The notes: generated by a model not told the origin, from the letters alone. A DNA stretch of 64,000 nt from Candidatus Thiodiazotropha sp. (ex Myrtea sp. 'scaly one' KF741663) (GCA_025655555.1 JAHXIQ010000002.1:372001-436000); one strand, 5' to 3'. Positions 27,139-37,609 are shown, numbered from the stretch's first letter. A program made the numbers and translations.

Positions 27139-28482
27139 ATGTTTAAAGAAATAGCAGAGAACAAGAATAATCCTTTAAGGATTATCTATAAAAAATATGC
27201 AAAAAGATTAGTAAAGAAAGCTAATCTTGAGCATAGAGTTGTACGCATTCTTTTTAAACTGATAAAAATCGAATCTAATTTAAAAAAGAAAAAAAAATAT
27301 GGGTTAATATCCTTGACTGATTACTGTGCTGGTAATAGCTGTAAATCCAAGAGAATATTTGAGGGAGAGAGAATACATATTCCAGAGTTGGTTTTCTATA
27401 AAGATAAGGCATATAAGCCTGATAGAACACCTTATTTTATTGTAACACCTGAAGTTTGTATTTATATAATTGATAATATCAATGTTTTGGCAAGAACAGA
27501 TTTTCTATTCAGTGATAATTATTTAATCCATCCAAATAATTTTGATCCACATATTGAGTTGTGTACACTTGAGCAGTTCGGACGAATAAAATACGACTAT
27601 TCATACAAGTATGCTTATGTTTTAGAGTCTATTCCATGCATAGAAATACCTAAGGCTGTGTCATTATTAGGTGGTGGCTCAGGTAATTATGCACACTTTA
27701 TTACTGAAGTTCTACCGAGGCTGATAATAATAGACTCACACGAGGAATATTCGGAGTTGCCAATAATTATTGACGGTTGGATAGGTGAGCCCATACAGAA
27801 TATTCTTAGGTTGTTTAACGTTAACAATAGAAAGATTATATATCTTGATGTTTGGAAAAAAGCGTATGTCGAAAATTTGATTTTAGTTTCTCTGCCAAGC
27901 ACCTCCCCGCAAGAATTTCGTGTTAATTATGACAATAAAAGTGACGTAAGCATATCGAAAGATGTGTATACGTTTAATAAAAATGCACTTAAAGCTGTGT
28001 CATTTTACTCCCAGAAATTATTTGGAAATATAAATACTCCATACAGTGGTGTAAAAAAAGTATATTTGACTCGTAAAGCAGTATTTAAGGAATCAATTCA
28101 GTATAATTTAAGGCACATTATCAATGAAGATGAAGTTATTGAAGTATTTAAGCGTTTCGATTTTGAAATAATTGATATAACTACATTATCCTTTCCTGAA
28201 CAATTTTCTCTTTTTAAAAATATTAAATTCGTAGCTGCACCTCTTGGTGCTGCTATTGCAAACATTATATTTTCTAAGGGCGAGATAAATATACTTGGAC
28301 TGGCAGCATATTATGATGGTGCAAACTATTCATATTTTACAAATATGGCTGAGAGTATGGGGCACAACATAAGATATGTTCTTGGATCCCAAGATACAAA
28401 GTCACACGAGAACCCGATGCATAGAAATTATAATATCAATACTACTTATCTTGAGTCTGCCTTGAATGAGTTATGTAATTAG
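27139..28482 (+). CDS. Glycosyltransferase family 61 protein, copy 1
   Basis: A 447-aa protein with the GT61 (DUF563) core: GGGSGNYAHFITEVLPRL near 175-192, KVYLTRKAVF, the EVIEVFKRFDFEIID segment and the nucleotide-site block VAAPLGAAIANIIFSKGE near 370. The family transfers xylose, GlcNAc or other sugars in both eukaryotic glycans and bacterial capsules. It is followed after 14 bases by a second GT61 gene, so the two are probably one transcriptional unit. The lysine-rich, AT-rich N-terminal 60 residues have no known domain. Confidence 0.82.
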   Translation: MFKEIAENKNNPLRIIYKKYAKRLVKKANLEHRVVRILFKLIKIESNLKKKKKYGLISLTDYCAGNSCKSKRIFEGERIHIPELVFYKDKAYKPDRTPYFIVTPEVCIYIIDNINVLARTDFLFSDNYLIHPNNFDPHIELCTLEQFGRIKYDYSYKYAYVLESIPCIEIPKAVSLLGGGSGNYAHFITEVLPRLIIIDSHEEYSELPIIIDGWIGEPIQNILRLFNVNNRKIIYLDVWKKAYVENLILVSLPSTSPQEFRVNYDNKSDVSISKDVYTFNKNALKAVSFYSQKLFGNINTPYSGVKKVYLTRKAVFKESIQYNLRHIINEDEVIEVFKRFDFEIIDITTLSFPEQFSLFKNIKFVAAPLGAAIANIIFSKGEINILGLAAYYDGANYSYFTNMAESMGHNIRYVLGSQDTKSHENPMHRNYNINTTYLESALNELCN

Positions 28483-28496
28483 ATTTCAGTGAAAAA

Positions 28497-29804
28497 ATGG
28501 CTGGTATCATTTTACATATATATAGGGGTTTTCTATCACGTTTTGTTGTATTTCGTGTAGCTAGGTATGCTTTTGTACTGCTAATGAGGTTATTGCGTCA
28601 CATTAAAAGCACATCAAATATATTTAACTCAGATTACAAAAGATACCAATTAGTCAAGTTTAAATCATTGTCTCTTGAGGAGTGTCTATTTAGTAAGGTT
28701 ATTTTGCGTTCAAGAGATTATAAAACTGACAGTCCTAAATTTACCAACAAAGTTAATTATAATCTAGATAATACAGATTCATCTTTTGATGTTTCAGCAG
28801 CTGAGATTTCCGTCAAGCTATTAAATAATGTGTCGATTTTAGGTGGTTCTTTCTTTGTGTTTCTTGATAAAAAAGTTGTGCTGCCAGAACAATGTGATTT
28901 CGATAAGGATACATATTCTGCGGAGTATCTTGGTCTTGTTACAATAAATCGAAAAAAAGGAGAAATGAAGTCAACTGCTGTTGAAAAATTAGATGAGTAC
29001 GACCTAGGAGTGTCTATGGTTGGTCAAAATGCATTTAACTACGCACATTGGATGACTGAGATTTTACCAAAGCTCTATATTCTAAATAAATACACAGCCT
29101 TTGACGATTATCCAGTATTTGTAGATGCTGATCTTCCAGATAATATGTATGAATCAATACATGTTCTGAATAAAACAAATAGGGATATTATAGCAGTTAA
29201 AAAATGGGAAAAGGTTAGAATCAGAAATGCTGTCATTATATCTCAACCTAGTTATGAGCCGTATATTCCTGATGGCATCATAATACGTAGAACCTCTGAT
29301 ACGGTGAACTCATTTTCTAAAGAAGTATTCAGGGAGTTTTCATCGCACATTCAAGAAGTATTTAGTTTAAATAATCGTAGCGAAGGCAAAGTGTATCTAA
29401 CCAGGAATAGCGGCAATAATAACCTCAGGCGCGTTGAGAATGAATCTGAGATTATTAATTATTTGCAATCGATAAACTTCATGATAATTAATGGGTCATC
29501 CCTTTCATTTAGTGAACAGGTAGAAGTTTGCGGGTCTGCTAGTATAATTGTCGCGCCTATTGGCGCGGCACTTGCCAATATGATCCTAGCAAAAAAAGAG
29601 TGTTTAGTTATTGCACTTGCACCATTTTATCAAGATGCTAAATATCATTATTATTCGAATTTAGCGCAAATTCTTGGACATAAATTATTCTATGTGTTAG
29701 GTCGTCAGGAGATTTCAGGTTACCATCTCATGCATCGAAGTTATAGTATAGACATGAAGGATCTAAAGAAAGTCATTAAGATGGCTATTGATTGTGAGTT
29801 GTGA
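28497..29804 (+). CDS. Glycosyltransferase family 61 protein, copy 2
   Basis: A 435-aa GT61 protein sharing the layout of its upstream neighbour. It has NYAHWMTEILPKLYIL near 180, KVYLTRNSGNNNLRRVENE, SLSFSEQVEVCGSASIIVAPIGAALANMILA near 340-370, and a C-terminal YYSNLAQILGHKLFYVLG echoed in copy 1 as YFTNMAESMGHNIRYVLG. The two are clearly homologous but well diverged, so they probably add different residues or act at successive positions. An amphipathic N-terminal stretch could attach to the membrane. Confidence 0.82.
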   Translation: MAGIILHIYRGFLSRFVVFRVARYAFVLLMRLLRHIKSTSNIFNSDYKRYQLVKFKSLSLEECLFSKVILRSRDYKTDSPKFTNKVNYNLDNTDSSFDVSAAEISVKLLNNVSILGGSFFVFLDKKVVLPEQCDFDKDTYSAEYLGLVTINRKKGEMKSTAVEKLDEYDLGVSMVGQNAFNYAHWMTEILPKLYILNKYTAFDDYPVFVDADLPDNMYESIHVLNKTNRDIIAVKKWEKVRIRNAVIISQPSYEPYIPDGIIIRRTSDTVNSFSKEVFREFSSHIQEVFSLNNRSEGKVYLTRNSGNNNLRRVENESEIINYLQSINFMIINGSSLSFSEQVEVCGSASIIVAPIGAALANMILAKKECLVIALAPFYQDAKYHYYSNLAQILGHKLFYVLGRQEISGYHLMHRSYSIDMKDLKKVIKMAIDCEL

Positions 29805-29828
29805 AATTTATCTTTTAACGAAAATATC

Positions 29829-30743
29829 TTGTCTAATATAAAAGAAAATGACGTTGATGTGGTTATTGTTAATTACAATGCCGGTGATATCCTTTTAGAG
29901 TGCGTAAAAAAAATAATTAAAAATATTCCGAATCTGATTATTATTGTAGATAACAACTCCAGTGACTCAAGTCTTGGCCTTTGTGAGCAACAATTATCTG
30001 GAATACAAAACATACGCATCATTAAAAATTCAAAAAATATTGGTTTTGCTGCAGCATGTAATGTTGGTATGCTAGAAACAAAAGGAGATGCAGTTCTTTT
30101 CTTAAACCCTGACTGCCTTATTGAGCCTAATGTTATAGAGCTTTTGTATCAAGTGCTAACGTCTGATAAATCAGTTGGCATGGTCGGCGGGATGTTGCTG
30201 AATGTAGATGGGTCTGAACAAGCTGGTGGTAGACGAGCTGTTCCTACACCGTGGCGTTCATTTGTAAGAGCTTTTGGTTTAGCAAGATTCTCACAAAGAT
30301 GGCCAAGACTTTTTTGCGATTTTAATCTATGTAAGCAACCGCTACCAAAACAACAAATCGAAGTAGAGGCCCTATCAGGTGCATGCATTATGGTGAAACG
30401 TAAAGCTGTCGAAGAAATAGGCCTTTGGGATGAAGGATACTTTCTTCATTGTGAAGACATTGATTGGTGCATGAGATTCAGGAAGAAACAGTGGAAAGTA
30501 ATGTTTGTACCAAGCGCAAAAATTATACATATACACGGTGCGTGCAGTAAAAATAATAAGATTTTTGTGGAGTGGCACAAGCACAAAGGAATGATGCGGT
30601 TTTACCGAAAGTTTTTCCGCCATCAGTATCCTGGTGCTCTGATGTGGCTTGTGGCTGTTGGCGTATGGTTGAGATTTGGTGTGGTGAGTTCAGCTATTTA
30701 CGCAAAACAGATTTTAAAAAGGATTGGTTTCTCACGTGATTGA
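29829..30743 (+). CDS. Glycosyltransferase family 2, rhamnosyltransferase-like
   Basis: A 304-aa GT-A transferase with DVVIVNYNAGDILLECV at the N-terminus, IVDNNSSDSS as the first acidic site, GFAAACNVGM, FLNPDCLIE as the DxD-type metal site (near 96) and CEDIDWCMRFRKKQWKV with the catalytic-base region. The pattern is that of the WbbL/RfbF rhamnosyltransferase branch. That fits with rmlBACD in the same arm, but the donor is not proven. The start is TTG at 29829. The frame overlaps the next gene by 8 or 20 bases, depending on that gene's start. Confidence 0.87.
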   Translation: MSNIKENDVDVVIVNYNAGDILLECVKKIIKNIPNLIIIVDNNSSDSSLGLCEQQLSGIQNIRIIKNSKNIGFAAACNVGMLETKGDAVLFLNPDCLIEPNVIELLYQVLTSDKSVGMVGGMLLNVDGSEQAGGRRAVPTPWRSFVRAFGLARFSQRWPRLFCDFNLCKQPLPKQQIEVEALSGACIMVKRKAVEEIGLWDEGYFLHCEDIDWCMRFRKKQWKVMFVPSAKIIHIHGACSKNNKIFVEWHKHKGMMRFYRKFFRHQYPGALMWLVAVGVWLRFGVVSSAIYAKQILKRIGFSRD

Positions 30744-31602
30744 GCGACGTGTGGGAGTCCTTGGTGCTAGAAGCCTGGTTGGTAAATATCTGTTATCTCG
30801 ACTGATTGAAAAAGATTGGCAGGTAAATGCCTATTCTAGAAACCCCACCAAAGAAGCTAAGGATGGTGTCATCTGGCGTCGTATCGGCTGGTACAGATCT
30901 CCCGAAAGTATGCCTTTTTGGATCAGCCTTGCTCCGATATGGGTTTTGCCGGATCTATTTCCCACGCTAGAAGCAAGTGGTGTTAAGCGGTTTGTCGTTC
31001 TATCCTCAACCAGCCGGTTTACCAAAGAGGCCTCTTCAGATGTAGGTGAGCAGTTGCTTTCGAAGCGTCTTGCGGATGCAGAGAAACTAGTGATCTCGTG
31101 GGCGGAAGAACGTGGAATTGAGTGGATTATCCTACGCCCTACGCTGATCTATGGCTTGGGAAGGGATGGCAATATTTCCGAAATTGCACATTTTATCAAG
31201 CGGTATCATTTTTTCCCCTTACTGGGCCGTGCGGATGGGTTAAGGCAGCCTGTGTATGCTAATGACGTTGCCCAAGCCTGTGTGGCGGTGATGGAAAATG
31301 GGGAAGTGTCACAGCGCAGCTACAATCTTTCTGGCGGTGAGACGCTTACCTACCGAGCGATGGTGGGCCGCGTGTTTCATGCATTGAGACTAAAGCCACG
31401 CTGGTTGCATCTCCCGCTTCCTCTGTTTCGTATGGCAATATTGATAATCCGCCAGATACCCCGATATCGGAACTGGACTCCGGCTATGGCTGAGCGCATG
31501 AATCGAGATTTGGTTTTTGATCATAGTGAGGCGGAAAGCGACTTCGAATTCCGGCCCAGGGCATTTGTCTTGACATCCGAAGATCTGCCCAGGACTGACT
31601 GA
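30724..31602 (+). CDS. NAD(P)-dependent epimerase/reductase (SDR), last gene of the arm
   Basis: A 292-aa atypical SDR: VGVLGARSLVGKYLLSRL (NAD(P) loop), FVVLSSTSRF, ILRPTLIYGLGRDGNIS, YNLSGGETLTYRAMVGRV. In place of YxxxK it has the weaker QLLSKRLADAEK region, as in atypical SDRs. Such proteins often stand beside a WecA-like initiating transferase or act on lipid-linked sugars. The listed start is TTG at 30724; the GTG at 30736, overlapping the preceding stop, is an equally good choice. A perfect seven-base dyad (31594-31610) spans its stop codon but has no U-tract. GC content rises here toward the housekeeping region. Confidence 0.8.
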   Translation: MVSHVIERRVGVLGARSLVGKYLLSRLIEKDWQVNAYSRNPTKEAKDGVIWRRIGWYRSPESMPFWISLAPIWVLPDLFPTLEASGVKRFVVLSSTSRFTKEASSDVGEQLLSKRLADAEKLVISWAEERGIEWIILRPTLIYGLGRDGNISEIAHFIKRYHFFPLLGRADGLRQPVYANDVAQACVAVMENGEVSQRSYNLSGGETLTYRAMVGRVFHALRLKPRWLHLPLPLFRMAILIIRQIPRYRNWTPAMAERMNRDLVFDHSEAESDFEFRPRAFVLTSEDLPRTD

Positions 31603-31743
31603 TAGTCAGTAAGGTATTAGGAAATACGCAGTTGATCTCGTCATCTTACTTATCTCGTTGAGGGAGACCGGACGATAAGGCCCTGGATAGTTAGACGTGC
31701 GAACCAAGCAAGCAAAGGATCATCAAACTGACTTTATTTCTGA

Positions 31744-33408
31744 CTAGAACTTGCGCTCGGAGTCCCACCAACCTTTGATCAGCACCAGACCACCTCCAAT
31801 TCCCAAGCTGCCACCTATTAAGCTGGCGGCTGCAGCCGGAATCAGTGCGGTGGATCCAAAAACCAACAATAGTGTTCCGCTCAATAACATGGTGCTGCCA
31901 CTTATGATGGTTAGGGTACTGCGATGGTTACTTTTAATCTCTTTTCGTAATCTAACTAATTCATCGGATTTCCATTGAATGGCAAGCCGCCCGGTCGCAG
32001 CTTCATCGATGATTTTATTGAGTTTATTTGGCAAATCTGGCAGATGTTCGGTCAATGCTGGTATGTTCTTCTTGAGCTTGTTGATAAAGGCCCGGCGCCC
32101 GATCTGCTCACTCATCCAGTGCTCGAGGAAGGGCTTGGCTGTAGTCCAGAGGTCGAGTTGGGGGTAGAGTTGGCGCCCCAGTCCCTCGATGTTGAGCAGG
32201 GTTTTCTGCAGCAGGACCAACTGGGGTTGCACTTCCATGTCGAAACGGCGGGCAGTCTGGAACAGCCGCAACAGGAAGTGGCCGAAGGAGATCTCGCTCA
32301 GGGGCTTTTCGAAGATCGGCTCGCTGACGGTGCGGATGGCCGATTCGAACTCCTCGACTCGGGTATGGCTGGGTACCCAGCCGGATTCCACATGGAGCTG
32401 GGCGACCCGCTTGTAGTCGCGGTTGAAGAAAGCGAGCAGGTTTTCCGCTAAATAACGCTTGTCCGCCTCGGTAAGTGTGCCCATGATGCCGAAGTCCACG
32501 GCGATATAGCGGCCGTTAGGCTCTACGAAGATGTTGCCCGGATGCATATCGGCATGGAAGAAATTGTACTTGAAGACCTGAGTGAAGAAGATCTCCACTC
32601 CACGCTCCCCCAGCAGTTTCATGCTGATCCCCTGCTTATGCAGATCGTCGGTGTTTCCAACCGGTGTACCGCTGATGCGTTCCATCACCAGTACATTCTG
32701 TCGGGTCAGGTCCCAGTAAATCTCTGGTATATAGAGGATTTCGCTGTTGAGAAAATTTCTCCGTAGCTGGGAGGCATTGGCCGCTTCCCGCATCAGATCG
32801 AGTTCGTCGAAGATGGTTTTCTCGTACTCTTCTACCACCTCGACGGGCCTCAGGCGGCGTCCCTCTTTCCAATATTTCTCAGCCAGTCGCGCGATGGTGA
32901 AGAGCAGGTCAACATCACGCCGGATTGTCTTCTCTATACCGGGTCGCAGGACCTTTACCACCACTTTTTTTCCATCTTTCAGCAGTGCGGTATGAACCTG
33001 CGCGATGGAGGCGGAGGCTAACGGTGTTTCATCGAACGCCTCCAGTAGTTCGCCGACGGGCTTGCCATAGGCCTTTTCAATGATTGCCCGTGCCTTGTCG
33101 CCGGGGAAGGGAGGCACCCGGTCCTGCAATTTGGCCAGTTCTTTGGCCAGATCATCAGGCAATAAATCTCGACGGGTGGAGAGAATCTGGCCAAATTTGA
33201 CGAATATCGGACCCAGATCCTCCAGGGTGCGTCGGATGCGCACAGGATAGGGTGAGCGGTCTTTGCGGAACCAATACCAGGGCGAGAGGTAGATCAGAAA
33301 CCGGATAGGACGAAATAAGTGGGTGGCCAGGATGACCTCATCCAGCCCGTGGCGCAGCAGTACCAGATTGATATGAACCAGGCGCAGTGCCTGCGAAGGG
33401 TGTATCAC
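31744..33408 (-). CDS. ubiB: Ubiquinone biosynthesis regulatory kinase-like protein UbiB
   Basis: A 554-aa ADCK/ABC1-family protein with the invariant KxGQ motif in [16 protein letters not shown] (near 68-84), the Ala-rich loop [22 protein letters not shown] with the catalytic loop and [10 protein letters not shown] with the DFG motif. Two C-terminal membrane helices (about 500-545) anchor it. It supports the aerobic ubiquinone complex by ATPase activity. The GTG start overlaps the ubiJ stop by 4 bases. The order ubiE-ubiJ-ubiB is the standard gammaproteobacterial one. Confidence 0.95.
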   Translation of the reverse strand: MIHPSQALRLVHINLVLLRHGLDEVILATHLFRPIRFLIYLSPWYWFRKDRSPYPVRIRRTLEDLGPIFVKFGQILSTRRDLLPDDLAKELAKLQDRVPPFPGDKARAIIEKAYGKPVGELLEAFDETPLASASIAQVHTALLKDGKKVVVKVLRPGIEKTIRRDVDLLFTIARLAEKYWKEGRRLRPVEVVEEYEKTIFDELDLMREAANASQLRRNFLNSEILYIPEIYWDLTRQNVLVMERISGTPVGNTDDLHKQGISMKLLGERGVEIFFTQVFKYNFFHADMHPGNIFVEPNGRYIAVDFGIMGTLTEADKRYLAENLLAFFNRDYKRVAQLHVESGWVPSHTRVEEFESAIRTVSEPIFEKPLSEISFGHFLLRLFQTARRFDMEVQPQLVLLQKTLLNIEGLGRQLYPQLDLWTTAKPFLEHWMSEQIGRRAFINKLKKNIPALTEHLPDLPNKLNKIIDEAATGRLAIQWKSDELVRLRKEIKSNHRSTLTIISGSTMLLSGTLLLVFGSTALIPAAAASLIGGSLGIGGGLVLIKGWWDSERKF

Positions 33409-34115
33409 GATGCTTTGTCCTTCATATCCAGTCTCCCCTTCAGTCTGGTGATGCGGGCCTCGAGCCGTTCGGTATCATCCCTCAGCTGATCGACGCCGTT
33501 TAGGTAGGGTTCCATCTCCAGGCGCCCCGGTAGAAGCTGCAGCTCTTCCTGTAGATATTCTTGAAGATTTTGCTCCATGATCTGAGATTGTTTCGTACCC
33601 CAGTTAAAAAAGCCGCGGGCCAGGTTGCCTACCTCATGGGCGATCACGTCACCGGTCAGGCGGGAGAGCTGTTCCTCCCAGTCGATATCCAAGCTGGAGA
33701 GAAAATCACCAAAATGCTGCGCAAGCCGGGTGTCTCCCTCGATCACCACCGAACCGCTGAAAAGCTGGTCTGCACTTTTGTGGCTGCCGCGCATTCGGGC
33801 CAGGTCGAGTGGTGTGCCGCGTAGGGTGCAATCGGGCTCGCCTTCGAAGGCACTCAATAATTGCATGCCGTTGGGCTCGGGAATCATAAAAAGAGAGAGT
33901 CCCAGGCCAACCAGCGCGATTTCAATCACCTGGCCATGCATCGGGGCAAGGCGGGCTGGGCTCTCCGGATCGAGCCGGATGGCCTGGTTGAGCAGTTGCT
34001 CAAGGGTGGCGAAGGCAGCAGCACTAACGGTCATAGGTGGTTTTGGATCTGTCCGTTTCAGGTCGTTGATATGCCAAATATCCGCAGGTTGGCGGAGAAA
34101 GGCGATATCATACAT
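33405..34115 (-). CDS. ubiJ: Ubiquinone biosynthesis accessory factor UbiJ (SCP2 domain)
   Basis: An SCP2-type lipid-binding domain occupies roughly residues 35-150 ([53 protein letters not shown]). A C-terminal coiled coil ([18 protein letters not shown]) follows, matching the UbiJ layout. It binds the quinone side chain in the Ubi complex. The ATG at 34115 has a good GGGAGAGG ribosome site but adds 27 residues. The family N-terminus matches an internal ATG at 34034 (MTVSAAAF), which lacks a ribosome site. I keep the longer form with that caveat. Confidence 0.88.
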   Translation of the reverse strand: MYDIAFLRQPADIWHINDLKRTDPKPPMTVSAAAFATLEQLLNQAIRLDPESPARLAPMHGQVIEIALVGLGLSLFMIPEPNGMQLLSAFEGEPDCTLRGTPLDLARMRGSHKSADQLFSGSVVIEGDTRLAQHFGDFLSSLDIDWEEQLSRLTGDVIAHEVGNLARGFFNWGTKQSQIMEQNLQEYLQEELQLLPGRLEMEPYLNGVDQLRDDTERLEARITRLKGRLDMKDKAS

Positions 34116-34238
34116 CAGGTCGCCTCTCCCATATAAATTCCCTTAACAGTCAAGGATCATCCAGTGTGGCTGATACGCACGATTCGGGATAAGAAAGTGT
34201 TTAAGGTGGGGCTGCTGGGCTATTAACCTATTGTCGGT

Positions 34239-34988
34239 TTAGAGCTTATAACCTCGGTGTATGGCGACAACGCCACCGGTCAGGTTGAAGTAATCGCAAC
34301 GCTCGAAGCCGGCCTGTTCCATCATGCCCTTGAGGGTCTCCTGATCTGGGTGCATCCGGATCGACTCAGCCAGATAGCGGTAGCTGTCTTCATCGTCGGT
34401 GACCAATTTACCGATCTTCGGTAGCAGACTGAATGAATAGAGATCATAGGCCTTTTCCAGCGGCTTGTTGGTTGGCTTGGAAAACTCCAATACCAGCAAG
34501 CGGCCTCCCGGTCTCAGTACACGGAAGATGGCATCCAGCGCCCGCTGTTTATCGGTGACGTTGCGTAGGCCAAAGCCGATGGTGACACAGTCAAATTGGT
34601 CATCGGGAAAGGGCAGATACTGGGCATCGGTCTGGACATACTCAAGGTTACCGATGCGGCCTTCATCGGCCATGCGATCACGGCCCTGGTTCAACATGGC
34701 TGCATTGATATCGGAAAAAACCACCAGTCCGTCACTGCCTACCAGCCCACTGAAACGGGCTGATAAGTCGCCGGTGCCGGCAGCTAAATCAAGCACCCGC
34801 TGGCCTTTGCGTACACCCGAAAGCTCAATGGTCTGGCGCTTCCAGAGCCGATGAACGCCGAACGACATCAGGTCATTCATCAGATCGTATTTATTGGCGA
34901 CCGAGTCAAAGACCTCACGAACCCGGCTCGCCTTCTCGCTGGTCGGAACACTCTCATATCCGAAGTGGGTGGTCTTATCGTCTGACAT
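34239..34988 (-). CDS. ubiE: Demethylmenaquinone/2-methoxy-6-polyprenylbenzoquinol C-methyltransferase
   Basis: A 249-aa class I SAM methyltransferase. [10 protein letters not shown] opens it, [21 protein letters not shown]-like sequence follows (here [17 protein letters not shown]), [12 protein letters not shown] is motif I, and [14 protein letters not shown] and [16 protein letters not shown] are the UbiE signatures. It C-methylates the ring in both ubiquinone and, where present, menaquinone synthesis. It is first in the ubiEJB group. The gap of 123 bases to ubiJ holds no recognisable element. Confidence 0.96.
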   Translation of the reverse strand: MSDDKTTHFGYESVPTSEKASRVREVFDSVANKYDLMNDLMSFGVHRLWKRQTIELSGVRKGQRVLDLAAGTGDLSARFSGLVGSDGLVVFSDINAAMLNQGRDRMADEGRIGNLEYVQTDAQYLPFPDDQFDCVTIGFGLRNVTDKQRALDAIFRVLRPGGRLLVLEFSKPTNKPLEKAYDLYSFSLLPKIGKLVTDDEDSYRYLAESIRMHPDQETLKGMMEQAGFERCDYFNLTGGVVAIHRGYKL

Positions 34989-35078
34989 GATCGGGTTTCC
35001 TGTCTATAAATCGAGGCAAATCAGATGAATTTGCTCAAGGGGAGGTAGATCCGCGCCCTGTTGCACATTGTACGTAGA

Positions 35079-35101
35079 TTGGGCTTAAGAACGAAGCCCA
35101 A
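35079..35101. repeat. REP-like palindrome (TTGGGCTT/AAGCCCAA)
   Basis: A perfect eight-base stem, TTGGGCTT at 35079-35086 and AAGCCCAA at 35094-35101, with a seven-base loop. It lies between ubiE and the DUF971 gene, both on the minus strand. A second, less perfect copy sharing AGCCCAACC lies at 50225-50250. Sequences of this kind are scattered as REP-like elements in many gammaproteobacteria. There is no U-run, so simple termination is unlikely. Confidence 0.6.
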
Positions 35102-35119
35102 CCGATATAATGTCGGAGT

Positions 35120-35488
35120 CTAGGCTGAAGGTGTTTTACGTTCGTAGCCTGCCGCTTTAAGTCGATTCAGATAATCCTGCCAGTTGTGCTCAAAATGTTG
35201 TCCCAACTGAAAAAGCGTATCCCAGGAGTAGATCCCGGTATTGTGCTCGTCATCAAAATGGAGACAGATAGCATAATTACCCACGGGATCGATATGGGCG
35301 ATGTTCACCTCTTCCTTGCCGACCTGCAGTACCTCCTGCCCCGGGCCATGTCCCTGTACCTCGGCGGACGGTGAGAAGACGCGCAAATACTCGGCTGGGT
35401 AGCTGAATTTGCTGCCATCATCGAAGCTGATCTCCAGTACGCGGGACTGCTTATGTAGATGGATTTCGGTTGGATTGGGATGTGACAT
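35120..35488 (-). CDS. DUF971 domain protein (gamma-butyrobetaine hydroxylase-like N-terminal domain)
   Basis: A 122-aa single-domain protein. The pattern PTEIHLHKQSRVLEISFDDGS, YPAEYLRVFSPSAEVQGHG and GNYAICLHFDDEHNTGIYSWDTL is that of the DUF971 fold, also found as the N-terminal domain of gamma-butyrobetaine hydroxylase. In some relatives it is linked to Fe-S protein handling. It stands between hslU and ubiE, a neighbourhood seen in other gammaproteobacteria. The function is not established. Confidence 0.88.
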   Translation of the reverse strand: MSHPNPTEIHLHKQSRVLEISFDDGSKFSYPAEYLRVFSPSAEVQGHGPGQEVLQVGKEEVNIAHIDPVGNYAICLHFDDEHNTGIYSWDTLFQLGQHFEHNWQDYLNRLKAAGYERKTPSA

Positions 35489-35563
35489 ACGTGTTTTCTC
35501 GCTAAATTAGGTTGACTGCCAAGTCCACATTTTACCTTTGCAGTCGGGTAAGAAACCCGGTGG

Positions 35564-36907
35564 TTAGAGTATGTATTGGCTCAGATCCTCATCCGCTGCG
35601 AGCTTCGACAAGTGTTGGTCCACATAGGTATCGTCGATGGTGATGCGCTCTCCCCCATGCTCGGAGGCCTCGAAGGAGATGGTTTCCAGCAGTCGTTCCA
35701 TGACGGTATGCAAGCGGCGGGCACCAATGTTCTCTGTTGTCTCGTTGACATGCCAGGCAGTCTCGGCGATGCGGCGGATGCCGGCCTCGGTGAACTCGAG
35801 CTTCACATTCTCGGTACCCATCAGTGCCTCGTACTGCTCAGTCAGTGAGGCGTCCGGTTCCGTGAGGATACGAGTGAAATCTTCTACGGTGAGGGCGGTC
35901 AGTTCTACGCGAATCGGCAGGCGGCCCTGAAGTTCGGGGATCAAGTCTGACGGTTTAGCCAGGTGGAAGGCACCGGAGGCGATGAAGAGGATATGATCCG
36001 TCTTCACCATGCCGTGTTTGGTGGAGATGGTGCAGCCCTCTACCAGCGGTAGCAGGTCACGCTGTACACCCTCGCGGGAGACATCGGCGCCACTGCTCTC
36101 GGCCCGGCTGGTTACCTTGTCGATCTCGTCGATGAAGACGATGCCGTGCTGCTCGACCATCTCAAGCGCACGCAGCTTAAGGTCCTCTTCGTTGATCCGT
36201 TTGGCTGCCTCTTCATCACGTAGGACCTTGTAGGCATCCTTGAGCCTTAGTTTACGCCGGCGTGTGCGGCCCGTGCCCAGGTTTTGAAACATCCCCTGAA
36301 GCTGGTTGGTCATCTCCTCCATACCCGGGGGCGCCATGATCTCAACACCCACGGGGGTGGAGCTGACCTCGACTTCGATCTCCTTCTCGTCGATCTCGCC
36401 GTTGCGCACCTTGTCGCGGAACTTATCCCGGGTACTGCTGGAGACGCTAGGCGTGCTGCTGGGCTCGTCTTCCCAGCCGGAGGCGGGTTTGGGTGCCGGT
36501 AGCAGGGTATCTAGGATGCGCTCCTCGGCCGCATGGCTGGCCTCCTCGGCGACCTTTTCCATCTCCTCTTCCCGCACCAGTTTTACCGCTGAATCGGCCA
36601 GTTCCCGGATGATCGAGTCGACCTCCCTGCCCACATAGCCCACCTCGGTAAATTTGGTCGCCTCGACCTTGAGAAAGGGGGCGTTGGCCAGTCTGGCCAG
36701 GCGTCGGGCGATTTCGGTCTTACCCACGCCGGTGGGGCCGATCATCAGAATATTTTTGGGCGTGATCTCATTGCGCAATGCCTCGGGCACCTGAGATCGG
36801 CGCCAACGGTTACGCAGGGCGATGGCCACGGCGCGCTTGGCGTCCGTCTGACCGATAATGTGTTTGTTCAGTTCGGCAACGATCTGTTGCGGGGTGATTT
36901 GCGACAT
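35564..36907 (-). CDS. hslU: ATP-dependent protease ATPase subunit HslU
   Basis: A 447-aa AAA+ unfoldase. Walker A is GPTGVGKTE near 54-62, the pore region [18 protein letters not shown] has the GYVG pore loop, the inserted I-domain spans about 110-245, Walker B is [11 protein letters not shown], and the C-terminus ends in the SQYIL tail that docks into HslV. It unfolds substrates for HslV in the cytoplasm. It follows hslV by 15 bases. A five-base dyad after the stop (35545-35559) has no U-tract. Confidence 0.97.
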   Translation of the reverse strand: MSQITPQQIVAELNKHIIGQTDAKRAVAIALRNRWRRSQVPEALRNEITPKNILMIGPTGVGKTEIARRLARLANAPFLKVEATKFTEVGYVGREVDSIIRELADSAVKLVREEEMEKVAEEASHAAEERILDTLLPAPKPASGWEDEPSSTPSVSSSTRDKFRDKVRNGEIDEKEIEVEVSSTPVGVEIMAPPGMEEMTNQLQGMFQNLGTGRTRRRKLRLKDAYKVLRDEEAAKRINEEDLKLRALEMVEQHGIVFIDEIDKVTSRAESSGADVSREGVQRDLLPLVEGCTISTKHGMVKTDHILFIASGAFHLAKPSDLIPELQGRLPIRVELTALTVEDFTRILTEPDASLTEQYEALMGTENVKLEFTEAGIRRIAETAWHVNETTENIGARRLHTVMERLLETISFEASEHGGERITIDDTYVDQHLSKLAADEDLSQYIL

Positions 36908-36922
36908 GGTTGTAAACAGACC

Positions 36923-37468
<546 letters not shown>

Positions 37469-37526
37469 GCAGTTTCCGTCTGATTAAGCAAAGAGGCCGA
37501 TTGTACCTGACCCGGAGGTAGCTGAG

Positions 37527-37554
37527 AAATGGTGATGACATGGCGATATTTCAA
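37527..37554 (-). promoter_or_regulatory. Sigma-32 (heat-shock) type promoter for hslVU
   Basis: Reading the minus strand, TTGAAA (37554-37549) is followed after exactly 14 bases by CACCATTT (37534-37527). The RpoH consensus is CTTGAAA and CCCCATNT with a spacer of about 13-15. Both boxes match well, and the site is correctly placed upstream of hslV, a heat-shock operon in other gammaproteobacteria. Confidence 0.65.
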
Positions 37555-37591
37555 TACTGAGGGATGGTTTTTTGCTTTATCAGCGGTATCT

Positions 37592-37609
37592 GGTGCGGCA
37601 GGCCGCACC
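37592..37609. repeat. REP-like palindrome GGTGCGGC/GCCGCACC
   Basis: A perfect eight-base inverted repeat with a two-base loop, followed by CTAC. It lies in the gap between the divergent hslV and lipoprotein-sorting genes, upstream of the heat-shock promoter. The motif resembles the GTAGGGTGCGGC-type interspersed palindromes known from gammaproteobacterial genomes. A transcriptional role is not evident. Confidence 0.55.

Noticed and set aside
27017-27154. 45-codon ATG frame with one hydrophobic stretch just before the first GT61 gene
   Set aside because: No ribosome site, overlaps the GT61 start by 16 bases, no recognisable similarity; AT-rich sequence makes such frames likely by chance.
31594-31610. 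Perfect 7-base dyad over the stop of the last polysaccharide gene as a terminator
   Set aside because: No U-tract follows on either strand and the stem overlaps the stop codon.
35545-35559. CGGGT/ACCCG dyad after hslU as a terminator
   Set aside because: Only five base pairs and no U-run after it.
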